Positions 51,161-61,026 of a stretch of 64,000 bases of DNA are shown piece after piece. The notes under the pieces were generated by a model. The model worked only from the letters and a program-made list of their open reading frames with translations. It did no database searches and was not told the DNA's origin. The stretch covers positions 620,001 to 684,000 of the forward strand of contig NZ_LT629710.1 in assembly GCF_900104535.1 (NCBI RefSeq), in the 5' to 3' direction. Made by a program: the position numbers and the translations under genes. The DNA comes from Nakamurella panacisegetis (GTDB taxonomy: Bacteria > Actinomycetota > Actinomycetes > Mycobacteriales > Nakamurellaceae). Within the stretch, counting starts at the first letter, position 1; each line of letters starts with the position of its first letter.

Positions 51161-52201
51161 GTGACGACGAGGGAGCAGGAACCACCGATCGATCTGCCCC
51201 GGGTCCGCCCGGTGCGGATCGTCCTGACCGTCCTGTTCTACATCGTCGTCATCGCTCTGCTGATCTGGCAGCGGCACCGGCTGGCCGGCCTCCCCGAACT
51301 GCTGACCCACGCCAAGTGGCACTGGGTCGTCATGGCGATCCTGGCCCAGGTGCTCTCGATCAGCGCGCTGGCCCGCGAGCAGCGCCGGCTGATCAGCGTC
51401 CGGGGTGGCCAGAAGCCGCTGCCGTCGGTGCTGGCCACGGTCTACGCTGGCAATGCGATCTCGATCTCCGTACCGGTGATCGGCTCGGCCGCGGCCACCG
51501 TCTTCTCCTACCGGCGGTTCACCGCGATCGGGGTGGACCGGGCGGTCGCCGGCTGGGCGCTGGCCATCTCCGGCGTGTACTCGACGGTCAGCTTCGCGGC
51601 CATCGCCGCCGGTGGGGCGATGATCAGCGGCTCCACCGGGCTGGCCATCACCGGCTTCATCACCTCGGTGTGCGTGGTCCTGCCGCTCATCCTGCTGTTC
51701 GCCGGTCTGCGCCGGCCGAAGGTGAACGCCCTGGCCGCGACGGTGATGACCGCGGTCCTCCGGCTGACGCAACGGGTGGCCCGCCGACCGCGGGGCGACG
51801 CCGCCGAGTTGACCTCGTCCGCGCTCGGGCAACTGACCTCTCTGCGCCTGAGCACACCCAGCGCGACGGTGGCGACCAGCATGGCCGCGCTCAACTGGAT
51901 CGCCGATCTGGCCTGCCTGGTCTGCGCCATCATGGCCGTGCACGGCGTCGTCCCGTGGCACGGCATCGTGCTGGCCTGGGCGGTCGGCTCCGGCGCCTCC
52001 TCGCTGAACCTGACCCCGGGCGGACTCGGGGTGGTCGAGATCGCGCTCGGCGCGGCGCTGGTCGGATCCGGCCTGCCGGCCGGCGTGGCCGTGGCCGGCG
52101 CGCTGCTCTACCGGGCGGTCAAACTCGGACTGATCCTCGTCGTCGGGGGCATCACCCTGATCATGATCCGCCGGCCCACCGGCCCGGCGCCCACCGCCTG
52201 A
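51161..52201 (+). CDS. Flippase-like integral membrane protein (lysylphosphatidylglycerol synthase TM / UPF0104 type)
   Basis: A 346-residue protein with about eight hydrophobic segments matching the transmembrane half of MprF-like proteins, without the synthase half. Family-style features are R-R-L-I-S in the first cytoplasmic loop, G-N-A-I-S-I-S-V-P-V-I-G-S-A near residues 105-118, and the near-C-terminal L-N-L-T-P-G-G-L-G-V-V-E. Members are thought to move a lipid or glycolipid across the membrane; the cargo is unknown here. The start is GTG 51161, preceded by GAGGA. Followed by a convergent glucosidase gene. Confidence 0.84.
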   Translation: MTTREQEPPIDLPRVRPVRIVLTVLFYIVVIALLIWQRHRLAGLPELLTHAKWHWVVMAILAQVLSISALAREQRRLISVRGGQKPLPSVLATVYAGNAISISVPVIGSAAATVFSYRRFTAIGVDRAVAGWALAISGVYSTVSFAAIAAGGAMISGSTGLAITGFITSVCVVLPLILLFAGLRRPKVNALAATVMTAVLRLTQRVARRPRGDAAELTSSALGQLTSLRLSTPSATVATSMAALNWIADLACLVCAIMAVHGVVPWHGIVLAWAVGSGASSLNLTPGGLGVVEIALGAALVGSGLPAGVAVAGALLYRAVKLGLILVVGGITLIMIRRPTGPAPTA

Positions 52202-52243
52202 CCCGGCGCCCGGCCGGGCGTGGTCAGCAACTGACCGCCGTGG

Positions 52244-54961
52244 TCAGCGGTTGACGGTGGATTCGCCCCGACTGACCTTCGGGCGGCACAGCAGGTGGGC
52301 CACCAAGGCGGTCCAGCCGGTCTGGTGCGATGCCCCCAGGCCCTCGCCGGTATCACCGTTGAAGTACTCGCTGAAGGTGATGTGATCGGCCCACAACGGA
52401 TCCGCCGAGGCCTCGATGCGGTTGCCGTTGCTGGGACGCCGCCCGTCGGGCCCCCGCCGGAACAGGTCGACCAGGCGGTCGTCGATGACGTCGGCCGCCT
52501 CGTCGAACCGGACCTGCGGTCCGTTCGGCGCCGGCATGGCCGTGGTCACGGTGTCGCCGAAGTACCCGGCATGCCGCCGCAGGGCGTCGGCCAGCAACAC
52601 GTTGACCGGGAACCAGATGGGGCCGCGCCAGTTCGAGTTGCCGCCGAACAGCCCGGACCGCGACTCCCCCGGCTCGTAGTCGATGGTCATCTGCTGGCCT
52701 TCGATCTCGGCCGAGAAGGGCGTGCGGTAGGCCGCCGACAGTGCGCGGATGCCGAACGGGGAGAGGAATTCCGACTCGTTCAGCATCCGGCCGGCCAGCC
52801 GGATCAAGGAATCCTGGTCGACCAGCGCGAACATCACCCCGTGACCGGCGCCGTGGTCCGTGACGACCCCTTCGGCCAGGTCCGGTCGGCGACGCCGCAG
52901 CCACGCCAGGCGCGCGGTGAAATCCGGCAGTTTCGACCAGACCTCGGGGGCGACGGTGGCCACCGCCAGCACGGGCAGCAGACCGACCATGGACCGCACC
53001 CGCAGCTTCTGGTGACCGCCGTCGGGGTGCACCAGGATGTCGTAGTAGAAGCCGTCCTGCTCGTCCCACAGGGCGTTGTCGGTCCCGCCGGAACTGCGGG
53101 TCGCCTTGGAGATGGACAGGAAGTGCTCCAGGAACTTGGTCGCGATGTCGTCCCAGGCCGGGACGGTCATGGCCAGTTCCAGGGACATCTGCAGCATGTT
53201 GAGGCAGAAGACGGCCATCCAGCTGGTGGCGTCGGATTCCTCCAACCGGTATCCCGCCGGCAGCTTGGCCGACCGATCGAAAAAACCGATGTTGTCCATG
53301 CCGAGGAATCCGCCCTCGAACAGATTGGAACCGTCGGCGTCCTTGGTGTTCACCCACCAGGAGAAGTTCAGCAGGAGTTTGGTGCAGATGCGGATCAGGA
53401 AATCGTGGTCGTTCCCACCGTCGACCAGGAAGACCTGCCAGGCCGCCCAGGAATGCACCGGCGGATTCACGTCCGAGAAATTCCATTCGTAGGCCGGCAG
53501 CTGCCCGTTCGGGTGCATGGCCCATTCGCGGCACAGCAGCAGCAACTGGTCCTTGGCGAACGCCGGGTCGACGTGGGCCAGGGCCACGCATTGGAAGGCC
53601 AGGTCCCAGGAGGCGAACCACGGGTACTCCCATTCGTCCGGCATGCTGATCACATCGGCCAGGGACAGGTGCTCCCAGGTGATGTTGCGGCCCTGCGGAC
53701 CGTTCCGCTCGCGGGGCGGGACAGGCTCGCCGGGATCACCCTGCAGCCAGCGTCGCACGTCGAAGCGATAGAGCTGTTTGCCCCACAGCAGGCCGGCGAA
53801 CGCCCGGCGCGCGATGATCACGTCGGCCGCCGGCAGCTCCTGCGGGATGACCGATCCGTAGAAGTCATCCGCCTCGGCGCGGCGGTCGGCCACCACCGCG
53901 GTGAAGGCCTCCCCGAAGGTGTCGGCGTTGACGTCCTCGGTCGACAGTCGCAGACGGATGGTCACCGACGCGCCGGGCGCGATCGCGTCGAAGTGGTACC
54001 AGAACGCGGCCTTGGTACCGTGGCCGTCCGGATTCACCGCAGTGAGATCACCATGTACCACCCGGTTGTCGATGCCGTCCTTGGTGTACGGCGTCGGGTT
54101 GCTCTCGGATCCGAACAACGCCACGTCATTCGTTTCGTTCTGACAGACCAGGACCTCGGGCGCTCCCTCGGCGGCCAGGACGTAACGACCGAGGAATTCG
54201 TGCGTGCATTCCACGGCCCGGGACCGGCCACCGAACATCATCGGGTCGATGGTGTGCAGGCTCGGCGTCCGCGAGTCGACCCCCCAGGCCCAGGTGTTCC
54301 GGAACCAGATCTGCGGCAACACGTCCAACGGCGCCGGATCGGGTCCGTGATTGGTCACGGTGATCTCGGCGCAGATGTCGTCAGGCCCGGCCTTGGCGTA
54401 GTCGACGCGGACGTCGAAGAATCGGTTCTGATCGAGGATCCCGGTGTCACCGAGTTCGAATTCGCGGTCGTCACGGCCGCGCCGCGCATTCTCCTCCCGC
54501 AGTCGCTGGTACGGATACTCGGCCTGCGGATACCGGTACAGCCAGCTCATCCAGGAGTGGGTCGGCGTGCCGTCGAGCACCCACCAGTATTCCTTGACGT
54601 CCTCGCCGTGGTTCCCCTCGGCGTTGGCCAGCCCGAAGAGCCGTTCCTTGAGGATCGGGTCCTGGCCGTTCCACAGCGCCACCGACAGATTGAGGAAACC
54701 GTAACGGTCCGAGATTCCACCCAGTCCGTCCTCGCCCCACCGGTAGGCGCGGGCCCTGGCCTGTTCGAACGGCAGATAGGCCCAGGCGTCCCCGTCGGCC
54801 GAATAGTCCTCGCGGACCGTGCCCCATTGCCGTCCCGACAGGTACGGACCCCAGAGCCGCCACGGGCCGGACGCCGACGGGGACTCCGCCAGTCGTGCGT
54901 GTTCGGCACTGCGATGCGCAGCCTGATCGGTCGACCTGGCGTGACGCCCCTGGGTACTCAC
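52244..54961 (-). CDS. GH63-like glucosidase (MGH1 type)
   Basis: A 905-residue glycoside hydrolase with an N-terminal beta-sandwich and a C-terminal (alpha/alpha)6 barrel. Barrel blocks are P-W-F-A-S-W-D-L-A-F near residue 443, E-W-N-F-S-D-V-N-P-P-V-H-S-W near residue 488, F-L-G-M-D-N-I-G-F-F near residue 550, and W-R-G-P-I-W-F-P-V-N near residue 780, which carries the acid/base-region residues of GH63. The family removes glucose from glucosyl-mannose or related glycosides; the substrate here is not evident. No signal peptide is visible, so it is probably cytoplasmic. Start uncertain: GTG 54961 chosen, GTG 54970 and points further upstream are possible. Confidence 0.82.
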   Translation of the reverse strand: MSTQGRHARSTDQAAHRSAEHARLAESPSASGPWRLWGPYLSGRQWGTVREDYSADGDAWAYLPFEQARARAYRWGEDGLGGISDRYGFLNLSVALWNGQDPILKERLFGLANAEGNHGEDVKEYWWVLDGTPTHSWMSWLYRYPQAEYPYQRLREENARRGRDDREFELGDTGILDQNRFFDVRVDYAKAGPDDICAEITVTNHGPDPAPLDVLPQIWFRNTWAWGVDSRTPSLHTIDPMMFGGRSRAVECTHEFLGRYVLAAEGAPEVLVCQNETNDVALFGSESNPTPYTKDGIDNRVVHGDLTAVNPDGHGTKAAFWYHFDAIAPGASVTIRLRLSTEDVNADTFGEAFTAVVADRRAEADDFYGSVIPQELPAADVIIARRAFAGLLWGKQLYRFDVRRWLQGDPGEPVPPRERNGPQGRNITWEHLSLADVISMPDEWEYPWFASWDLAFQCVALAHVDPAFAKDQLLLLCREWAMHPNGQLPAYEWNFSDVNPPVHSWAAWQVFLVDGGNDHDFLIRICTKLLLNFSWWVNTKDADGSNLFEGGFLGMDNIGFFDRSAKLPAGYRLEESDATSWMAVFCLNMLQMSLELAMTVPAWDDIATKFLEHFLSISKATRSSGGTDNALWDEQDGFYYDILVHPDGGHQKLRVRSMVGLLPVLAVATVAPEVWSKLPDFTARLAWLRRRRPDLAEGVVTDHGAGHGVMFALVDQDSLIRLAGRMLNESEFLSPFGIRALSAAYRTPFSAEIEGQQMTIDYEPGESRSGLFGGNSNWRGPIWFPVNVLLADALRRHAGYFGDTVTTAMPAPNGPQVRFDEAADVIDDRLVDLFRRGPDGRRPSNGNRIEASADPLWADHITFSEYFNGDTGEGLGASHQTGWTALVAHLLCRPKVSRGESTVNR

Positions 54962-55122
54962 GGCTACCACTGTCGCACGGGCGGCTGGCCCGTGCCTTCG
55001 GATCGGTCGGGTGCGGGATCCAGCCCGTCGGACCGACCGCTCACAGACGCCGCACAACGCACCTGCGTACGGTCGGGACTTCCGGAGAGCAGGTTCGTCC
55101 GACCCGAGGTGGAGAGTGATCA

Positions 55123-55806
55123 GTGTCCAATGAGGTGGCGAGCCGATCGGCCGACGTGCAGGCGAACGGTGACCGGACCGCCTCGATCCCGGTCCGGTTC
55201 CTGACCTGGATCTCCCTGGCCGCGATCACCGTCACCGTGGTCACCTTCACGCTCCTGCATCTCCTCCCGCCGACCTCGGCGATCTCGCCGGTGCACCGCA
55301 CGATCAGCGAGTACGCGTTGACCACATCGGCCTGGGCGTTCAACCTGGCCGTGGTGGCCCTGGCCGGCGCGTCGGTGGCGACGTTTGCCGGGGCGATCAT
55401 GGTGCGGCAGGTCAAGCCCGTTTCGGGAGCCACCGTCGGGGGCGTCCTGTGGGTGGCCGGCCTGCTCACGCTGGTGAACTTTCCCAAGCACAACTGGGCC
55501 CTCGGTGCCATCAGCAGCTCAGGCCAGGTCCACCGGATGGCCAGCCTGGTCGCCTTTCTCGCGTTGCCGGTCGCCGTGATGGCCCTGGCCCGGCGACGTG
55601 GTGGCGCGCACCGGGCGACGGCGCGGTTGGCCTTCTGGTCGGGGGCCGTGTCGCTGCTGTGGTTCGTGCCGATCCTGATCGCGATCGCGGTCGCCCCGCG
55701 AGCCTGGTGGACCCAGATCCCGCTCGGGTTGGTGGAACGGGGCATGGCCCTGACCGAGGTGACCGCTCTGGTCCTGGTGACCGTGCTGGTACGACGGAGC
55801 GCCCGG

Positions 55807-55824
<18 letters not shown>
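55123..55824 (+). CDS. DUF998 family membrane protein
   Basis: A 233-residue protein with six or so hydrophobic segments, fitting DUF998, a bacterial membrane family without an assigned function. The loop after helix 1 reads S-P-V-H-R-T-I-S-E-Y-A-L, a pattern found in the family (S-E-Y/D near the first helix). Start is GTG 55123; the ribosome site is weak. Divergent from the glucosidase and convergent with mmuM, whose stop lies inside this gene's last codons (18-base overlap). Confidence 0.78.
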
Positions 55825-56703
<879 letters not shown>

Positions 56704-56796
56704 GGCGCCCAACCTACGTCGGATCAGCCGGACTCACGAATGCGCGTGCTCAGTCGTCCGGGTTCGTCGGGGCACGTCCAGCCGCCGGACGCCGGG

Positions 56797-57588
56797 TCAG
56801 GACGCGACGTCGGCCGGATCGGCCGTCAGGGTGTTTCCGAAGCGGTCCCGGATGGCGCACACCAACCGCTCCCCCGCAGCCACCCGCGCGCCGGACAGGA
56901 TCACGCAGCGGTCAAGGTCACCGAGCACCTGCGCGTCCGGCGCGACCACCGACGACGATCCCGAGGCGGAGAGGTTGGCCGTCAGGAATTCGGCCGGCGT
57001 GCCGCAGTCGAACGAGCGTCCGGTGAGTTCGACGAATTCCAGTTCCCCGCGCCGATACGCGTCCTTCCAGACGGCCGAGTACAGCCCATCGGGCGAATAT
57101 TCCAGCGCGGCCGCAACTTTCGCCGGAACCGTGCTGACGCCCATGTACCGGTAGGTACCGAAGTCGGCCGGGCGCCCCATGTCCCGGACCAGCAGCCGCG
57201 GGCGTTCCCGGTCCCAATCGTCGAGGAATCGGTCGATCGGGTCGGACAGCCACAGGTCGCTGTTGTTCACCAGCACCGGGCGCCCGTCGATCCAATCGCG
57301 CAGGTGACGGAGCGCCCCGGCCGTCCCGAGCAGTCTCTCGCGCTCGAACGACACGTGCACCGACGGCCGGAAAGCCGTTGCCGCGTCCGCGATCTTCTCG
57401 GCCAGGTGGTGGGCGTTGACGGCCACGTCGGCGACCACCGCCCCGAGCCGCGCCAGCGCCAGATCGAGCAGTCGCTCATTGTCCACGGTCAGCAGCGGCT
57501 TGGGGACGAAATCGGTGATCGGACTCAGCCGCGACCCGCGACCCGCCGCCAGCACCACCCCGACGACATCGGTTGCGGTTGAACTCAT
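56797..57588 (-). CDS. Sugar nucleotidyltransferase (NTP_transferase family)
   Basis: A 263-residue nucleotidyltransferase that should couple a sugar phosphate with an NTP. The P-loop-like signature is V-V-L-A-A-G-R-G-S-R-L near residues 11-21, followed by P-K-P-L-L-T-V. A mid-protein V-N-N-S-D-L-W near residue 114 is the metal-binding Asp region. The C-terminal part is a short tail with a left-handed-helix-like hint (V-V-A-P-D-A-Q-V-L-G-D) as in mannose-1-phosphate guanylyltransferase-like proteins. The start ATG 57588 overlaps the Nudix stop (ATGA), so the two are translated together. Nucleotide and sugar are unknown. Confidence 0.85.
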   Translation of the reverse strand: MSSTATDVVGVVLAAGRGSRLSPITDFVPKPLLTVDNERLLDLALARLGAVVADVAVNAHHLAEKIADAATAFRPSVHVSFERERLLGTAGALRHLRDWIDGRPVLVNNSDLWLSDPIDRFLDDWDRERPRLLVRDMGRPADFGTYRYMGVSTVPAKVAAALEYSPDGLYSAVWKDAYRRGELEFVELTGRSFDCGTPAEFLTANLSASGSSSVVAPDAQVLGDLDRCVILSGARVAAGERLVCAIRDRFGNTLTADPADVAS

Positions 57589-58082
57589 CTCGGAATGCGG
57601 TCCCCGACTGAAGCCAGGATCTCGCGGGTCTGGGGCGTCAGTTCCACGTCGTCGATCCGGCGCCATTCGAACGACAACACCTCTGCGGCCGGAGTCAGGG
57701 CCATCGTCGCCCGGTCGGCGGCACAGAAGAAGATCAGGTCGACTCTGGTCTTGCCCGGATCGACATGGGCGGTGTCGGGCGCGGCCGCGAAACCGGACGC
57801 GTCGGCCCCCAGCTCCTCCGCCAATTCGCGCACCAGGGCCCGGCGCGCCGGTTCGCCCTTCTTGAGCAGTCCACCGGGCAGCGCCAGCCCGGGCCGATGC
57901 TGCTGCCGGACGAACAGGACCAGATCGCCGTCGTGGATGACGCCCAGCGCCCCGACGGTGAACGACGGCGCGACCACACCGACAATGCCCCGGCGCACGC
58001 GGGGCGGCAGGTATCCGAACGCGGAGTAGGCCGCCGAACGGACACGAGACCGTAAACCGCCCTTCGGGCCCACCTCAGACAT
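57585..58082 (-). CDS. Nudix hydrolase
   Basis: A 165-residue Nudix hydrolase. The Nudix box is complete: G-G-L-L-K-K-G-E-P near residue 71, then R-E-L-A-E-E-L-G-A, giving G-x5-E-x7-R-E-x2-E-E-x-G. It likely cleaves a nucleoside diphosphate linked to another group; linkage to the overlapping sugar nucleotidyltransferase suggests an NDP-sugar or related metabolite. Start ATG 58082 follows GAGGAG. First gene of the pair. Confidence 0.9.
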   Translation of the reverse strand: MSEVGPKGGLRSRVRSAAYSAFGYLPPRVRRGIVGVVAPSFTVGALGVIHDGDLVLFVRQQHRPGLALPGGLLKKGEPARRALVRELAEELGADASGFAAAPDTAHVDPGKTRVDLIFFCAADRATMALTPAAEVLSFEWRRIDDVELTPQTREILASVGDRIPR

Positions 58083-58224
58083 ACGACGGTTCTCCTCGGT
58101 ATTTGTGCTGGTCAGAGCGATTTCTAGGTCCGGAGAAGGCTAGCACGCCCGCGTTGCCCGCCCCTCGACCCGACGCGCGCATCGAGCCGGGAATGCTGCT
58201 GCCGGAGAGCGGGTTGGACTCGGC

Positions 58225-58929
58225 ATGAAGATCGATATCTGGTCGGACGTCGTCTGCCCCTGGTGTTACCTCGGCAAGCGCCGCTTCGAGTCCGCTCTCC
58301 GGCAGTTCGCCCACCGCGACGACGTCTCGGTGACGTGGCATTCGTTCCAACTCGATCCCACGGCCGCCAGCGCGTCGCCCGGGTCGGACCACGACCACAT
58401 CCAGGCCATTGCCGACAAACTCGGCCTCAGCCGCGAGAAGTCGGCCCGGATGCACGACGACCTGACGGCGACGGCGGCTGCCGAAGGTCTGGACTATCAC
58501 TTCGAGAAGATGAAGGCCGCCAACACTTTCGACGCCCATCGGCTGTTGCACCTGGCCCTGGCCCGGGGTCGGCAGGACGTGCTGAAGGAGCGACTGATGA
58601 AGGCCACCTTCACCGACGGCCTGCCGGTCGGGGACCACGGCACCCTCGCCGATCTGGCCGTCGAGGCGGGGCTGGACCGCGCCGAGGTGGAGGCCGCCCT
58701 GGCCGGCGACCGCTACGCCGACGACGTGCGGGCCGACATCGCCCAGGCGCGGGCCTACGGGATCAGCGGAGTCCCGTTCTTCGTCATCGACGCCAAGTAC
58801 GGTGTGTCCGGGGCCCAGCCGGCGCCGGCCCTGCTGGACGTGCTCAACCAGGCCTGGTCCGATGCCCACCCGTTGACGATGACGGCCGGGAACGCCGGGT
58901 CGTGCGAGGGCGATACCTGCTCGGTGTGA
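58225..58929 (+). CDS. DsbA-family oxidoreductase, FrnE-like
   Basis: A 234-residue thioredoxin-fold protein with a helical insertion. Active site C-P-W-C is at residues 11-14, directly after M-K-I-D-I-W-S-D, and the cis-Pro loop is G-V-P-F-F near residue 188. The absence of a signal peptide and length fit the cytoplasmic FrnE/2-hydroxychromene-isomerase branch, which acts on small substrates or in disulfide stress. The C-terminus ends C-E-G-D-T-C-S-V, a possible second cysteine pair. Divergent from the Nudix gene. Confidence 0.9.
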   Translation: MKIDIWSDVVCPWCYLGKRRFESALRQFAHRDDVSVTWHSFQLDPTAASASPGSDHDHIQAIADKLGLSREKSARMHDDLTATAAAEGLDYHFEKMKAANTFDAHRLLHLALARGRQDVLKERLMKATFTDGLPVGDHGTLADLAVEAGLDRAEVEAALAGDRYADDVRADIAQARAYGISGVPFFVIDAKYGVSGAQPAPALLDVLNQAWSDAHPLTMTAGNAGSCEGDTCSV

Positions 58930-59026
58930 GGCTGCGGCCGAACCCGGTTCGCTCCCCTGATTCCACCGGCCCCGAATACGCGACCGGAGCGTGGCCGACC
59001 ACCCGGAGAGGGCTCCCAGCGCGTCG

Positions 59027-59803
59027 CTACAGCGTGAAGGCGGCCCGGAAGTGCTCCAGGGCCAGCAGCGGATCGCCGGCGGCCCAGCCCTCGAAGGCGA
59101 CCACGCCGTCGTAGCCCAGACGTCGCAGGGCACGGGCGATGGCCGGGTAGTTGATCTCGCCCGTGCCGGGCTGGCGGCGACCGGGGACGTCGGCCACCTG
59201 GATCTCCCCGATGTGCGGCAGCGCCCGCTCGACGAGTTCGATCAGATTGCCCTCGCCGATCTGGGCGTGGTAGAGGTCGAGATTCATCTTCAGGTGCGGA
59301 TTGTCGACCGCCGCGACCAGCGCCAGCGTGTCGGCCGCCCGCGCGAACGGCGTCCCCGGATGGTCGACCGCGGTGTTCAGGTTCTCCAACAGGAACGTCC
59401 GACCGGCCCGCTCGCCGAGCTCGGCCAGGCGCCCCAGCGTGCGGCCCGCGGCCAACCACATCGCCCCGGTGACCTCCGAGACCGGCACCACCGGAAGCCC
59501 GTTCCGGTCCAGTGCGGTGCCGGTCAGGTTCAGGTTCGGGCAGTTGAGCCGCTCGGCGGCGTGGAGTGACAGCGCCGCCGTCCGCAGCAACTCCGCAATC
59601 CCGGCCGGATCGGTGAGGTTGCCGGCGATGTGGCCGGTCATCGAGGTGAACCGGGCACCGGTCGCGACCAGGGCATCGATGTCCTTCGACGTCCAGTCCC
59701 AGATCTCCGCCGCAAAGCCCAGTTCGTGGATCTTGGCCACCCGCTCGGCGAACGGAAGGTCGAGAAACACCATTTCGGCGCTGACCGCGAGATCGAAACC
59801 CAT
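59027..59803 (-). CDS. Hydroxypyruvate isomerase-like TIM-barrel protein
   Basis: A 258-residue sugar isomerase/epimerase family protein closest to hydroxypyruvate isomerase. Blocks: A-E-M-V-F-L-D-L-P-F near residue 9, L-L-E-N-L-N near residue 137, a metal-site stretch L-D-L-Y-H-A-Q near residue 176, and I-G-E-I-Q-V-A-D-V-P-G-R-R-Q-P-G-T-G-E-I near residues 197-216, which is the Hyi hallmark. It should interconvert hydroxypyruvate and tartronate semialdehyde or a similar small keto-sugar. ATG 59803 follows GAAGGTGAG. Divergent from a LacI gene, with an operator-like palindrome 20 bases before its start, so it is probably repressed by LacI. Confidence 0.85.
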   Translation of the reverse strand: MGFDLAVSAEMVFLDLPFAERVAKIHELGFAAEIWDWTSKDIDALVATGARFTSMTGHIAGNLTDPAGIAELLRTAALSLHAAERLNCPNLNLTGTALDRNGLPVVPVSEVTGAMWLAAGRTLGRLAELGERAGRTFLLENLNTAVDHPGTPFARAADTLALVAAVDNPHLKMNLDLYHAQIGEGNLIELVERALPHIGEIQVADVPGRRQPGTGEINYPAIARALRRLGYDGVVAFEGWAAGDPLLALEHFRAAFTL

Positions 59804-59822
59804 GGCGCTCACCTTCGCGTGC

Positions 59823-59836
59823 CTAGAACGTTCTAG
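59823..59836. promoter_or_regulatory. Perfect palindrome, likely LacI-family operator O1
   Basis: CTAGAACGTTCTAG, a 14-base perfect palindrome with a central CG, lies 20 bases before the isomerase start on that gene's side. LacI-family operators typically have such a central CG. The second site is at 59891-59902. Confidence 0.75.
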
Positions 59837-59890
59837 ACGCAGCAGCCTACGACCGCCCAAACCCGGGGGTCAAGGCTCCGCCCCTGGACA

Positions 59891-59902
59891 TAGAACGATC
59901 TA
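59891..59902. promoter_or_regulatory. lacI-type: Near-palindrome, likely LacI-family operator O2
   Basis: TAGAACGATCTA shares TAGAACG with O1 and is symmetric at 10 of 12 positions. It lies 57 bases before the LacI start, so autoregulation is plausible. O1 and O2 centres are 67 bases apart, which could allow looping. Confidence 0.65.
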
Positions 59903-59958
59903 GGGTGGACGGGATCAGCGGCCCGGTGACCCCGGACCCCCGAAGCCGAAGGAGCACC

Positions 59959-60981
59959 GTGACCGGGGACCGCCCGAGTGTCGAGCGTCGAGCGACGATC
60001 GCCGATGTCGCCGCGGTGGCCGGTGTCTCGCCGGCGTTGGTCTCGATCGTCATCCGCGGCGTGCCCGGTGCCTCGGCGGCCACCCGGCAGCGTGTGCTGG
60101 CCGTGGCCGAGGGCCTTGGCTATCGACCGGACCAGCGGGCGCGGATGCTCCGGCGCCAGCGCTCCAGACTGCTGGGCGTCTCCTTCGAGGTGCAGCAAGC
60201 GTTCCACGGTGACCTGGTCGAAGGGATCTACACCGCCGCACAGGAGGCCGGCTACGAGGTGGTCCTGAGTGCGGTGGCGCCCAGTCGCAGCGAGGAGCGG
60301 GCCGCCCAGACCCTGCTCGACGACCGGTGCGAGGCGATGATCCTGCTCGGCCCGCGGGTACCCGTCGCCACGCTCGGCCGCTGGGCGTCCCGGATGCCGC
60401 TGGTCGTCGTGGGCCGCAGCGTTCGTCATCCGGGGGTCGACACCGTCCGGTCGGCCGACGACAAGGGAATGTCGCTGGCCGTCGGACATCTCGTCGCGGC
60501 CGGCCATTCCCGGATCGCGCATGTCGACGGCGCCTCGGCGCCGGGTTCGGCCGAGCGACGCCGGAGTTTCGCCGGCGCCATGGGCCGTCACGCCCTCGCC
60601 GATCAGGCCCGGGTGGTGCCGGGCGGTCCGACCGAGGAGTACGGCGCGGCCGCCACCAGAACCCTGCTGGCCCAGGGCATTGCGCCGACCGCGGTGGTGG
60701 CCTACAACGACCGCTGCGCCCTTGGCGTCCTGGACACGCTGCACCGCAACGGGCGGCAGGTCCCGCAGGACGTCTCGGTGATCGGCTGGGACGACAGTCG
60801 GCTGGCCGCTCTGTCCTACGTCGACCTGACGACGGTCGGCCAGAATCCGGGCCGGCTGGCCCGATTGGCGGTCGCTCGCATCGCCGGCCGGCTCGACGGC
60901 ACCCGCATCGGCCCCCGGGAGCAGGTCATCCCGCCTGAACTGGTACTTCGCAGCAGCACCGGGCCACCTCCCCGGACCTGA
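59959..60981 (+). CDS. LacI-family transcriptional regulator
   Basis: A 340-residue LacI/GalR regulator. Helix-turn-helix A-T-I-A-D-V-A-A-V-A-G-V-S-P-A-L-V-S begins near residue 12, then the hinge (L-G-Y-R-P-D-Q-R-A) near residue 60 and a periplasmic-binding-protein-like effector domain with V-V-A-Y-N-D-R-C-A-L-G near 250 and S-V-I-G-W-D-D near 272. AAGGAG precedes GTG 59959; a GTG at 59905 is in frame but precedes only non-conserved residues. Divergent from the isomerase gene across two operators. The effector is likely a sugar acid or derivative, not identifiable here. Confidence 0.9.
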   Translation: MTGDRPSVERRATIADVAAVAGVSPALVSIVIRGVPGASAATRQRVLAVAEGLGYRPDQRARMLRRQRSRLLGVSFEVQQAFHGDLVEGIYTAAQEAGYEVVLSAVAPSRSEERAAQTLLDDRCEAMILLGPRVPVATLGRWASRMPLVVVGRSVRHPGVDTVRSADDKGMSLAVGHLVAAGHSRIAHVDGASAPGSAERRRSFAGAMGRHALADQARVVPGGPTEEYGAAATRTLLAQGIAPTAVVAYNDRCALGVLDTLHRNGRQVPQDVSVIGWDDSRLAALSYVDLTTVGQNPGRLARLAVARIAGRLDGTRIGPREQVIPPELVLRSSTGPPPRT

Positions 60982-61026
60982 CCAGCCACTGATCGTTCGA
61001 ACCCATCCCGAGGAGACAGGAACACC

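Noticed and set aside
52222-52236. GGTCAG-CAA-CTGACC palindrome between the flippase-like and glucosidase genes
   Set aside because: Short stem, and it lies amid GTGGTCAGC direct repeats; possible terminator part but not distinguishable from chance.
52295-55204. 969-codon + strand open frame opposite the GH63-like gene
   Set aside because: Antisense shadow; the reverse frame has clear glycosidase blocks throughout.
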